Notes under the pieces: generated by a model
Told to the model about the DNA's origin: nothing
The model's database searches: none
What the model saw: only the letters and a program-made list of their open reading frames with translations
Shown: positions 44,432 to 52,478 of the stretch, piece after piece
Numbering within the stretch: position 1 is the stretch's first letter
Layout of the letters: every line of letters starts with the position of its first letter
Made by a program: the position numbers and the translations under genes
From: Bordetella genomosp. 7
GTDB taxonomy: Bacteria > Pseudomonadota > Gammaproteobacteria > Burkholderiales > Burkholderiaceae_B
DNA: 64,000 bases
Direction: 5' to 3'
NCBI RefSeq assembly: GCF_002261265.1
Contig: NZ_NEVK01000006.1
Span: forward strand, 698,934 to 762,933

Positions 44432-44448
44432 ATGTGTGAATTACACAT
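44432..44448. promoter_or_regulatory. Inverted repeat in the divergent PucR/SDR-Liv intergenic region
   Basis: ATGTGT (44432-44437) and ACACAT (44443-44448) form a perfect 6-bp inverted repeat with 5 bases (GAATT) between. It lies in the 142-base gap between the GAF/PucR regulator and the plus-strand SDR gene, a usual place for a regulator's operator. No convincing -35/-10 pair is evident for either direction. Confidence 0.4.
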
Positions 44449-44498
44449 GGTCACACCGCTGCGCCTCGACGACACTCATCGCATATCGTCAACAGGAT

Positions 44499-45302
44499 AT
44501 GCGCGTGCATCACAGCCTACTCGACACTCTGCGCCCGCCCACCGGCCTGCGCGTTCTGATCTCCGCCGGCGCGACAGGCATTGGCGCCTCCATGGCGCGC
44601 GCCTTCCATGACGCCGGCGCCCGCATCCACCTTTGCGATATCGACGGCGCCGGCCTGGACCGCCTGGGCGCCGAGTTGCCCGGCATAACCACCACCCTGG
44701 CCGACGCCGCCCTCGCCAGGGATGTAGAGGCCGTGTTCGACGACATCGCCAATACGCTGGGCGGCCTGGACGTACTGGTCAACAACGTCGGCATTGCGGG
44801 GCCCACCGGGCCCATCGAGGCTCTGGGGCACGCCGACTGGGAGCGCACGGTGGCCGTCAACTTGAACAGCCACTTTTACTTCGCGCGCCGGGCGGTGCCG
44901 CTTTTGAAAGCTTCACCGCACAGCCCCTGCATGATCGCCATGAGCTCCGTCGCGGGCCGGCTGGGCTACCCGCTGCGCACACCTTACGCGTCCACCAAGT
45001 GGGCGGTCGTGGGCATGATGAAGTCGCTGGCCATCGAACTGGGGCCCCATGGGGTACGCGCCAACGCCATCCTGCCCGGCACGGTCGAAGGCGAGCGCAT
45101 GCGCGGCGTCATCGCCGCGCGCGCGGCCGCCAGTGGCCGTTCCGAGAAGGCGATGCGCGAGGAGTATCTGCGCAAGATCTCGCTGCGCCGCATGGTGACG
45201 GCGGACGACATCTCGGCCACCGCCCTGTTTCTTTGTTCGCCCGCGGCGCGCAATATCACCGGCCAGGCCATCAGCGTAGACGGCAACATGGAATATCTGT
45301 AA
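44499..45302 (+). CDS. Short-chain dehydrogenase/reductase (first gene of the Liv-BKACE operon)
   Basis: 267 aa classical SDR. The NAD(P) motif reads VLISAGATGIGASMARAF (SAGATGIG in place of the common TGGxxGIG). Further motifs are NNVGIAGP, the active site SSVAGRLGYPLRTPYASTKWA with the Ser-Tyr-Lys triad, and ISVDGNMEYL at the C-terminus. Asp in HLCDIDGAG after strand 2 suggests NAD preference. ATG 44499 has ACAGGAT upstream. Dehydrogenation of a hydroxy acid to a keto acid for the BKACE enzyme downstream is an inference. Confidence 0.9.
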   Translation: MRVHHSLLDTLRPPTGLRVLISAGATGIGASMARAFHDAGARIHLCDIDGAGLDRLGAELPGITTTLADAALARDVEAVFDDIANTLGGLDVLVNNVGIAGPTGPIEALGHADWERTVAVNLNSHFYFARRAVPLLKASPHSPCMIAMSSVAGRLGYPLRTPYASTKWAVVGMMKSLAIELGPHGVRANAILPGTVEGERMRGVIAARAAASGRSEKAMREEYLRKISLRRMVTADDISATALFLCSPAARNITGQAISVDGNMEYL

Positions 45303-45359
45303 CCCGCCCGGGCCCCGACCGGCCGGCAATGTCGAACCACAAACAACAGGAGACAAACC

Positions 45360-46601
45360 ATGCACCCACTTGAACGATCGGCCATTGCCGCCGCGCTGGC
45401 GTGCTGCTGCGCCCTGCCCGCGGGCGCGGCCCCCGTCAAGATCGGCCTCGTCGAAACCCTGTCGGGGCCTCAAGCCTCGTCGGGTCAGGCTTATCGGACG
45501 GCCGTGCGCTATGTAGTCGACGAGATCAATGCCGCTGGCGGCTGGAACGGCGAACCGGTGCAGCTGCTCGAGTACGACAACCAGGGTGGCCCGGCCGGCG
45601 CGGCCGACAAGCTTCGCGCTGCCGCCGCCGATGGCGTGCAGATTGTGGTGCAGGGCGCGTCGTCGGCCATTGGCGGCCAGATCACCGAGGACATACGCAA
45701 GCACAATCTGCGCAATCCCGGCAAGGAGATGGTCTACATCAACATGGGGGCCGAGGCGTTGGAGCTCACCGGCACGAAGTGCAATTTCTATCACTTCCGT
45801 TTTGCCGGCAATGCCCAGGTGCGCACCAAGGCCCTGGTGGCCGGCATGAAAAAGGCTGACGCACTGGGAGACAAGGTGTACGCCATCAACCAGAACTATT
45901 CCTGGGGCCAGGATATGCAGCAGGCCATTATCGACAACCAGGACAACGGCGGCTACCAAGTGGTGGAAAAAACGCTGCATGACGTCAACCGCATCCAGGA
46001 CTTCGCGCCCTACGTGGCGAAGATCACCGCCTCGGGCGCCGACACCGTCATTACCGGCAACTGGTCCAACGATCTGCTGCTGCTGATGAAGGCGTCGCGG
46101 TCCGCGGGCCTGAAGGCGCGCTTTGGCACCGTCTACCTGGACCAGCCGGGCAACCTGGCCAACGCCGGCGACACTGCGGTGGGCCACTTCGTCGTGCATA
46201 CGTTCAACGCTCAGGCTGGCGGGCCCGACGCCCAGGCCTTCGTCAAGGACTACCAGGCCAAGACCGGCCATATGCCGGTGTTCATCGAGCCACAAACGGT
46301 GTTCGGCATGAAGATGGTGGCCGACGCACTGAAGCGTACGCCAGCCAAGGACGGCAAGCTGGATGTCGATGACCTGGCGCTCGCCCTGGAAACCGCCCGA
46401 ATCCCGACCCCCATGGGACAAATGAGCATGCGCGCCTCCGATCACCAGGCGCAGCTGCCGATGGTGGTCTCCACGGTGTCGCCCGACGCGCGCAACAAGG
46501 TCGACGGCACCGGGCTGGGCTTCACGCCGGTGCTATTGATCGATGCCGACGCAGCCTCCACGCCGGCCCAACCCAGCTGCCAGATGAAGCGTCCCAGCTA
46601 G
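45360..46601 (+). CDS. Branched-chain-type ABC substrate-binding protein
   Basis: 413 aa periplasmic protein of the LivK/Peripla_BP_6 family. Signal peptide ERSAIAAALACCCALPAGAA, cleavage near residue 24; mature start PVKIGLVETLSGPQASSGQAY is the family hallmark. DKLRAAAADGVQIVVQGASSA and GDKVYAINQNYSWGQDMQQA are also typical. AGGAG is 7 bases before ATG 45360. In Burkholderiales such proteins bind many organic acids and aromatic compounds, not only leucine. The ligand is unknown. Confidence 0.93.
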   Translation: MHPLERSAIAAALACCCALPAGAAPVKIGLVETLSGPQASSGQAYRTAVRYVVDEINAAGGWNGEPVQLLEYDNQGGPAGAADKLRAAAADGVQIVVQGASSAIGGQITEDIRKHNLRNPGKEMVYINMGAEALELTGTKCNFYHFRFAGNAQVRTKALVAGMKKADALGDKVYAINQNYSWGQDMQQAIIDNQDNGGYQVVEKTLHDVNRIQDFAPYVAKITASGADTVITGNWSNDLLLLMKASRSAGLKARFGTVYLDQPGNLANAGDTAVGHFVVHTFNAQAGGPDAQAFVKDYQAKTGHMPVFIEPQTVFGMKMVADALKRTPAKDGKLDVDDLALALETARIPTPMGQMSMRASDHQAQLPMVVSTVSPDARNKVDGTGLGFTPVLLIDADAASTPAQPSCQMKRPS

Positions 46602-46611
46602 GCCCGGCGCC

Positions 46612-47553
46612 ATGGAACAAATAATCTATTCCCTGTTGAACGGCGTTATCTACGGGCTGCTTTTGTTCATGGTGTCCGCAGGGCTGACGCTGATCTTCGG
46701 CATGATGGGTGTGCTGAACTTCGCGCACGCGTCGTTCTATATGCTGGGCGCCTACTTCGCCTACACCTTGCAGGGAGCCATGGGTTTCTGGCCTGCGGTT
46801 GCCGCCGCGCCGCTGCTGGTGGGGCTGATAGGCATCGTAGTCGAGCGCTACTTCTTGCGACGGGTGCACCGCCACGGCCACGCCCACGAGCTGCTGCTGA
46901 CTTTCGGGCTGTCGTTCATCATCGCCGAGACCGTCAAGCTGTTCTATGGCAACTACCCCGTCGACTACCGCGTACCCGCCTCGCTCGACTTCGCGGCATT
47001 CAGCATCGGCGTAACGCAGTACCCCGCGTACCGCCTGCTGATGGGCGGAATCGCCATCGCGATGTTCGTGCTCATCTACCTGCTGCTCACGCGCACCCGT
47101 GTCGGCATCGTGGTGCGCTCGGCGATCCACCGCCCCAACATGGCCGAGGCGCTGGGGCATAACGTACCGCTGGTCTTCATGGGCGTGTTCGGCACCGGCG
47201 CCGCGCTGGCCGGACTGGCTGGCGCCGTGGCCGGCGCCTTCTACACCACCAACCCCAACATGGCGCTCGAACTTGGCGTAATCGTGTTCGTAGTGGTGGT
47301 CGTAGGCGGGCTGGGTTCGCTGGTGGGGGCAATGCTCGCTTCCCTGTTGATCGGCGTCATCACCTCGCTTGCGGTAGCGGTCGACCGCAGCCTTGCCGAC
47401 GCACTGGTCTGGTTCGGCGCCGGTGACTGGGCGCGCGACATGGGCGGGCTGATGACGCTCAACCTTTCCAGCCTGGCCGCCACGTTGCCGTTCGCGCTGA
47501 TGCTCCTGGTGTTGCTGGTGCGGCCCGGCGGCCTCATGGGCGAAAAAGGATGA
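46612..47553 (+). CDS. livH: Branched-chain-type ABC permease LivH
   Basis: 313 aa inner-membrane protein with about eight helices. Hallmarks are LLNGVIYGLLLFMVSAGLTLIFGMMGVLNFAHASFYMLGAY at the N-terminus and IVVRSAIHRPNMAEALGHNV as the ATPase-contact loop, and VVVVVGGLGSLVGAMLASLLIGV near the end. It starts 10 bases after the binding-protein stop and is followed after 34 bases by LivM. Gene symbol by family only; the natural ligand need not be leucine. Confidence 0.93.
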   Translation: MEQIIYSLLNGVIYGLLLFMVSAGLTLIFGMMGVLNFAHASFYMLGAYFAYTLQGAMGFWPAVAAAPLLVGLIGIVVERYFLRRVHRHGHAHELLLTFGLSFIIAETVKLFYGNYPVDYRVPASLDFAAFSIGVTQYPAYRLLMGGIAIAMFVLIYLLLTRTRVGIVVRSAIHRPNMAEALGHNVPLVFMGVFGTGAALAGLAGAVAGAFYTTNPNMALELGVIVFVVVVVGGLGSLVGAMLASLLIGVITSLAVAVDRSLADALVWFGAGDWARDMGGLMTLNLSSLAATLPFALMLLVLLVRPGGLMGEKG

Positions 47554-47587
47554 CGGGCGCCGCCCGACACGCTGAGCCACTGACACC

Positions 47588-48874
47588 ATGAACAGAACCT
47601 CCCTCGCTTACTGCCTGGCTGGCGCCGCCTTGCTGGCGGTCCTGCCGCTGCTGCTCACCCAGGGGCTGCTCAACGCGGCCATCCAGATGCTCATCGCCGC
47701 GCTGTTCGCCAGCGCATACAACCTGCTTTGCGGCCAGGCCGGCATGCTGTCGTTCGGCCACGCAGCCTACTTCGGCGTGGGCGCGTTCGCCACCGTGCAC
47801 GCCATGAATGCGTTGGACGGCGCGGGCTTGCTGCCTACGCCGCTGATGCCGCTGGCGGGAGCGCTGGCTGGCCTGTTGTTCGGCGCCGTAGCGGGCTGGT
47901 TTGCCACGCAGCGCACCGGAACCTATTTCGCGATGATCACGCTGGCCATCGCAGAACTCGTCCATTCACTTGCGCCGCACCTCAAGGGCGTGTTCGGAGG
48001 CGAGGCCGGCATTTCCACGATGCGCATGCCCGCCTGGGGGTTCGACTTCGGCTCGACCATCCAGGTTTACTACCTGACCCTGGCCTGGGTACTTGCCGGC
48101 ATGGCGTTGCTGTACCTGTACACACGCACGCCGCTGGGCAGGTTGACCGTGGGCCTGCGCGAGAACAGCCACCGCCTCAGGTTCCTGGGCTACAACGTAC
48201 ACGGCCTGGGCACTTCCGCCTTCGCGGTGTCTGCCATGTTCTCCGGCATGGCGGGGGGCCTGCAGGTCCTGTCCAACGAATCCGCCAACTATGTGGTGTT
48301 CGACGCGTCGCTGTCGGCCGCCGCCGTGCTCAACACCTACATCGGCGGCGTGCAGGTCTTTCTCGGCCCCGCACTGGGCGCGGCGCTGATGACGTTCTTC
48401 GGGTATGCCGTCTCCGACCTGACGCGGTCGTGGCTGCTGTACCAGGGCATTCTGTTCGTGCTCGTCATGATGTACATGCCCGGCGGACTGGCCGGCCTGG
48501 CCGCCACAACGCGGCGCCTGCGCGAACAGCACCGCCTCGCAAAGCTGGCCCCGGCTTGCGCTCAGGCGCTTGGCTGCGTGGCGTTGGCAGGCGCGGGGCT
48601 TGTGTTCACCATAGAGCTGCTGCAGCGCCTGTTCTCGCAAGAGTATCGGGCGCGAATCCCCATGGATTCCGCACAGGCGTGGCCGGCAGTGACCCTGTTC
48701 GAGCACATGTGGCTGCCGGGCGCCGCCTCGACATGGGCCCTGCCGCTTGCCGCGCTGGGCGCCGGGGCGATGCTTTTCGTACTGTGCCGCCGCCGGCTGG
48801 CCAGGCTCGCCGGGCGCAACACCGCCAGTCTCCCCGCGCATCCGACAGCGGGCCATACGCAGGAGGCCGCATGA
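47588..48874 (+). CDS. livM: Branched-chain-type ABC permease LivM with C-terminal extension
   Basis: 428 aa. The core (about residues 1-320) has the LivM hallmarks YNLLCGQAGMLSFGHAAYFGVGAF, VGLRENSHRLRFLGYNVHGLG and GGVQVFLGPALGAALMTFFGYAV. Beyond the usual end near MYMPGGLAGL there are about 100 more residues with two likely membrane segments (QALGCVALAGAGLVFTIELL and ASTWALPLAALGAGAMLFVLC). Its TGA overlaps the LivG ATG by 4 bases. The extension is part of the open frame and not a separate gene. Confidence 0.92.
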   Translation: MNRTSLAYCLAGAALLAVLPLLLTQGLLNAAIQMLIAALFASAYNLLCGQAGMLSFGHAAYFGVGAFATVHAMNALDGAGLLPTPLMPLAGALAGLLFGAVAGWFATQRTGTYFAMITLAIAELVHSLAPHLKGVFGGEAGISTMRMPAWGFDFGSTIQVYYLTLAWVLAGMALLYLYTRTPLGRLTVGLRENSHRLRFLGYNVHGLGTSAFAVSAMFSGMAGGLQVLSNESANYVVFDASLSAAAVLNTYIGGVQVFLGPALGAALMTFFGYAVSDLTRSWLLYQGILFVLVMMYMPGGLAGLAATTRRLREQHRLAKLAPACAQALGCVALAGAGLVFTIELLQRLFSQEYRARIPMDSAQAWPAVTLFEHMWLPGAASTWALPLAALGAGAMLFVLCRRRLARLAGRNTASLPAHPTAGHTQEAA

Positions 48875-49626
48875 CGACACCTATTCTTGCCATAGAACGC
48901 TTGTACAAATCGTTCGGCGCCACCGACATTATCCGGGGCGTGGACCTGCAGGTCCGCGACGGCGAACGCCATGCCCTGATAGGTCCGAACGGCGCGGGAA
49001 AATCGACCCTGTTTCACCTCGTGTCGGGCCAGCTTGCGCCCAGCTCGGGGGCGATACGCTTCGAAGGCAGCGACATCGAAGGCCTGTCGCCGCAGGCCAT
49101 CAACCGGCGGGGCCTGGCGCGATCATTCCAGATCACCAATCTGTTTCCGCGCCTGAGCACATTCGAGAACGTGCGGCTGGCGGTCATGCGCGCCCATGGC
49201 CTGCAGTATGCCTTCTGGAAGTTCATCGACCGGGACGCCCGCATCCGCGAAGATACCGAGAAGCTGCTTGAACTGGTGCGCCTGGCTCCCCGGGCGCACA
49301 TACTGGCCGGAGAAATGGCGTATTCGGAACAGCGCTCGCTCGAAATCGCCATGACACTGGCGTCGAATCCCCGGCTGATACTGCTAGATGAACCCATGGC
49401 GGGCATGTCTCATGACGAAACCCAATACACCGCCCAATTGATACGCGAGATCGCGGGCGGCCGCACGCTGATGATCGTCGAGCACGACATGGACGTCGTG
49501 TTTTCGCTCGCCGACCGCATCAGCGTGCTGGTTTACGGCCAAGTTATCGCCACCGGAAGCCCGGACGAAATTCGCGCCCATGCCGGCGTACGCGAGGCCT
49601 ACCTGGGCGACGAGGCACACGCATGA
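48871..49626 (+). CDS. livG: Branched-chain-type ABC ATPase LivG
   Basis: 251 aa. Walker A GPNGAGKST is intact, as are Q-loop ARSFQITNLFPRLSTF, Walker B LILLDEPMAGMSHDET and H-loop IVEHDMDVVFSLADR. The ABC signature region is diverged (MAYSEQRSLEIAMTLAS in place of LSYGQQRxLEIARAL). AGGAGG lies five bases before ATG 48871. It overlaps livM upstream and livF downstream by 4 bases each. It probably carries most of the ATPase function, given the Walker A change in its partner LivF. Confidence 0.93.
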   Translation: MTTPILAIERLYKSFGATDIIRGVDLQVRDGERHALIGPNGAGKSTLFHLVSGQLAPSSGAIRFEGSDIEGLSPQAINRRGLARSFQITNLFPRLSTFENVRLAVMRAHGLQYAFWKFIDRDARIREDTEKLLELVRLAPRAHILAGEMAYSEQRSLEIAMTLASNPRLILLDEPMAGMSHDETQYTAQLIREIAGGRTLMIVEHDMDVVFSLADRISVLVYGQVIATGSPDEIRAHAGVREAYLGDEAHA

Positions 49627-50342
49627 GCCGCGCCGCCGACCTGCTCTGCATCGAAAACCTGCACGCCCACTATGGCAAGAGCCATGTCCTGCACGGAGTG
49701 GATCTGCATGTGCGGTCCAACGAAGTCGTCAGCCTGGTGGGCCGCAACGGCGCGGGACGCTCCACCACCCTGAAAGCCATTATGGGCCTGGTGCCACCGA
49801 GCTCAGGCCGCGTAAGGCTGCGCGGCCGCGACCTGGCCGGCGCCCGCCCTTACACCATCTGCCGAGCGGGCATCGCCTACGTGCCAGAGGAGCGCGAGGT
49901 TTTCGCCAACCTCACGGTCGAGGAAAACCTGCGCATGGGCGAACAACCGGCCGTATCCGGCGCGCCCCGCTGGGCCGCCGAACAAATGTACGACTATTTC
50001 CCGCGCCTGAAAGAACGGCGCAACACCAAGGCCGGCAGCCTGTCCGGCGGCGAACAGCAAATGCTGACGATCTGCCGGTCCCTGCTGGGCAATCCGCTGG
50101 TCATGCTGATCGACGAACCCACCGAGGGCCTGGCCCCGCGCGTGGTGGCCCAAGTCGGTGAATGTATCCGCGACATGCACCGCAAAGGCGTTTCGGTCGT
50201 CCTGGTGGAACAGAAACTCACGATCGCATTGCGCGTGTCCACGCGCGTATGCGTCATGGGTCACGGGCGCATCGTTTTCGAGGGCAGCCCCCGTGAATTG
50301 GCAGACAACCCCACGCTGGTCTCGCAATGGCTGGCCGTCTGA
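49623..50342 (+). CDS. livF: Branched-chain-type ABC ATPase LivF with Walker A Lys-to-Arg change
   Basis: 239 aa. Family blocks are intact: signature SGGEQQMLTICRSL, Walker B VMLIDEPTEGLAPRVV and H-loop LVEQKLTIALRV. The Walker A sequence is GRNGAGRSTTLKAIMGL, with Arg (codon CGC at 49758-49760) at residue 46 where Lys normally contacts the ATP phosphates. The reading frame continues cleanly and the gene overlaps livG, so it is expressed as part of the cluster. If real, hydrolysis by this subunit should be weak and the motor would be asymmetric. Confidence 0.92.
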   Translation: MSRAADLLCIENLHAHYGKSHVLHGVDLHVRSNEVVSLVGRNGAGRSTTLKAIMGLVPPSSGRVRLRGRDLAGARPYTICRAGIAYVPEEREVFANLTVEENLRMGEQPAVSGAPRWAAEQMYDYFPRLKERRNTKAGSLSGGEQQMLTICRSLLGNPLVMLIDEPTEGLAPRVVAQVGECIRDMHRKGVSVVLVEQKLTIALRVSTRVCVMGHGRIVFEGSPRELADNPTLVSQWLAV

Positions 50343-50385
50343 TCGGCAATCGCCCGCCTCCTGCCCGCGTCGACACTATCCAGAC

Positions 50386-51327
50386 ATGAACAACAGCTCA
50401 GACAAAGTCATCATCTCATGCGCCGTCACCGGCTCCGTACATACGCCCAGCATGTCCGCGCATCTGCCCCTGACGCCCGACCAGATCGCCACGCAGGCAA
50501 TCGAGGCCGCACAGGCTGGCGCGGCCATCCTGCATCTGCACGCGCGCGATCCCGCCGACGGACGGCCCACCGCCGATCCCGCGGTATTCGACGAGTTCGT
50601 GCCACGCATCCGCGATGCCACGGACGCCGTGATCAACATTACGACCGGCGGCAGCACCCGCATGACCCTCCAGGAGCGCCTGGCCTACCCCTTGCGCGCG
50701 CTGCCGGAAATGTGTTCGCTGAACATGGGCTCGATGAACTTCTCCATCCACACTGCCGCGCGCCGCATCGCGCATTGGCAATACGACTGGGAAAAACCGT
50801 ACGTCGAAGGAATGGAAGACCTGATCTTCCGTAACACCTTCCGCGATATCCGGCATATCCTCAAGGTGCTGGGCGACGATGGCGGCACGCGGTTCGAGTT
50901 CGAGTGCTACGACATGGGGCACCTGTACAACTTGGCTCATTTTGTAGATGAAGGGTTGGTGCGGGGTCCGCTGTTCATCCAATGCATATTCGGCATCCTG
51001 GGCGGCATCGGGCCCGACCCGGAGAACCTCGTGGCGATGAAAACCACCGCCGATCGCCTGTTTGGCCGCGGCGGATACCGCTTTTCGGTGCTGGGCGCCG
51101 GCCGCCACCAGATGCCGCTGGTGACGCTGGGCGCAATCCTCGGGGGGCACGTGCGGGTGGGCCTCGAAGACAGCCTGTACCTGGCCAGGGGGACGCTGGC
51201 GCAATCATGCGCCCAGCAAGTATCGAAAATCCGCCGTATTCTTACCGAGCTTTCGCTCGAGGCCGCCACACCTGCCGAGGCCCGCGCCATGCTGGGCCTG
51301 AAAGGCAGCGACGCCGTGGCGTTCTGA
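50386..51327 (+). CDS. BKACE-family beta-keto acid cleavage enzyme (DUF849)
   Basis: 313 aa TIM-barrel zinc enzyme. The family (named for Kce, 3-keto-5-aminohexanoate cleavage) condenses a beta-keto acid with acetyl-CoA to give acetoacetate and a new CoA ester. Zinc ligands are H50 and H52 in ILHLHARDPADGRP, plus the Glu of HVRVGLED near the C-terminus. ITTGGS and LNMGSMNFS are further family motifs. ATG 50386 is 43 bases after livF. With the two SDR genes it suggests oxidation of an imported beta-hydroxy acid followed by this cleavage, but the family covers many substrates (dehydrocarnitine, keto-adipate and others). Confidence 0.9.
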   Translation: MNNSSDKVIISCAVTGSVHTPSMSAHLPLTPDQIATQAIEAAQAGAAILHLHARDPADGRPTADPAVFDEFVPRIRDATDAVINITTGGSTRMTLQERLAYPLRALPEMCSLNMGSMNFSIHTAARRIAHWQYDWEKPYVEGMEDLIFRNTFRDIRHILKVLGDDGGTRFEFECYDMGHLYNLAHFVDEGLVRGPLFIQCIFGILGGIGPDPENLVAMKTTADRLFGRGGYRFSVLGAGRHQMPLVTLGAILGGHVRVGLEDSLYLARGTLAQSCAQQVSKIRRILTELSLEAATPAEARAMLGLKGSDAVAF

Positions 51328-51355
51328 CGCGCTAACCGAAAAAACAGGAGCCCAT

Positions 51356-52255
51356 ATGAAGCAGTGCTTGCAAGACCGCGTGGCCATCGTCACAGGCGCG
51401 GGCAACGGCCTGGGGCGCGCACACGCCCTGGAACTGGCCGGGCATGGTGCGCGCGTGGTGGTCAACGATATCGCCGGGGCTGACGCAGGCTCGCCCGCCA
51501 GCCGGGTGGCCGACCAGATCGTCCGCAACGGCGGGCAAGCCATTGCCGTGGGCGGCGACGTCACCGACTACGCCGCCATGCAGGCACTGGCCGCACGTGC
51601 GCTCGAGCGGTGGCAACGCATCGACATCCTGGTCAATAACGCCGGCATCCTGCGCGACAAGAGCTTTTCGAAATTGACACTGGACGACTTCCGCGCCGTG
51701 CTGGACGTGCACCTGATGGGCAGTGTGCACGGGACCAAGGCAGTCTGGGACACCATGCGGGAACAGCGCTACGGACGCATCGTGCTCACGACGTCGTCGT
51801 CGGGCCTGTACGGCAATTTCGGCCAGTCCAACTACGCCGCGGCAAAGATGGCGCTGGTAGGGCTGATGCAGACGCTTGCCCTGGAAGGCGCCAAGTACGA
51901 TATCCGGGTCAATTGCCTGGCGCCCACGGCCGCCACCGCCATGACCGAAGGTATTCTCGCCCCCGAGGCGCTGGAACGGCTGTCGCCAGAAGCCGTCAGC
52001 CCGGCCCTGGTGTGCCTCGTCCGCGAAGACGCGCCCACGCGCCGCATCCTGCTCGCCGGCGCGGGCAGCGTGGAAAGCGCCCACATCACCATGACACAGG
52101 GCATTTTCATTGGGCAAGCGCCCGACGCCGCCGAGCAGATCCATCAGCGCCTGGACGAAATCCTGGACCGGCGCGACGAAGTCGTACCCGCCACGGGCTT
52201 CCAGCAATGCCAGTTCGAACTGGCCAAGGCCGGCTTCCAGATGGCGCTGCCCTGA
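51356..52255 (+). CDS. Short-chain dehydrogenase/reductase, HSD17B4-like
   Basis: 299 aa. NAD motif VAIVTGAGNGLGRAHALELA, then NNAGILRDKSFSKLTLDDF and the active site TTSSSGLYGNFGQSNYAAAKMALVGL with Ser-Tyr-Lys. This combination, with LRDKSF and about 45 extra C-terminal residues, is typical of the (3R)-hydroxyacyl-CoA dehydrogenase branch. A clear AGGAG precedes ATG 51356. It is the last gene of the Liv-BKACE run; a GC hairpin at 52275 follows. It could act on the CoA ester released by the BKACE enzyme or on its precursor. Confidence 0.88.
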   Translation: MKQCLQDRVAIVTGAGNGLGRAHALELAGHGARVVVNDIAGADAGSPASRVADQIVRNGGQAIAVGGDVTDYAAMQALAARALERWQRIDILVNNAGILRDKSFSKLTLDDFRAVLDVHLMGSVHGTKAVWDTMREQRYGRIVLTTSSSGLYGNFGQSNYAAAKMALVGLMQTLALEGAKYDIRVNCLAPTAATAMTEGILAPEALERLSPEAVSPALVCLVREDAPTRRILLAGAGSVESAHITMTQGIFIGQAPDAAEQIHQRLDEILDRRDEVVPATGFQQCQFELAKAGFQMALP

Positions 52256-52274
52256 GCGCCGCAGCGGGACGCGC

Positions 52275-52295
52275 GCCGTGGCGCCCTGCCACGGC
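52275..52295 (+). terminator. GC hairpin after the Liv-BKACE operon
   Basis: Perfect 8-bp stem GCCGTGGC (52275-52282) and GCCACGGC (52288-52295) with a 5-base loop, starting 20 bases after the SDR stop. There is no U-run, so it may be a weak or factor-assisted terminator, or a 3' protective structure. Confidence 0.45.
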
Positions 52296-52327
52296 CGCTC
52301 GCAAGATCACCGGCCGGGCGCCATTAC

Positions 52328-52357
52328 TGGACAGCCGACGGCCAATTAACATTAAAT
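52328..52357 (+). promoter_or_regulatory. Candidate sigma70 promoter for cioAB
   Basis: TGGACA (52328-52333, 5 of 6 to the -35 consensus) and TTAAAT (52352-52357, 4 of 6 to -10) are separated by 18 bases, in the only AT-rich stretch of the 223-base gap. This would give an untranslated leader of about 115 bases before the cioA ATG. No FNR/ANR-type box is evident. Confidence 0.4.
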
Positions 52358-52478
52358 ACCCCCTGCTTTCCGGCTCCCACGCCTGTCCGCCTGGCGCGCA
52401 CGCCGCGTGCCTGCGCATGGGCCGCGGGCGCTTCACAACCGCCCGGGGCGGCTGCAAGAACAACAAGGGAATAAACGC

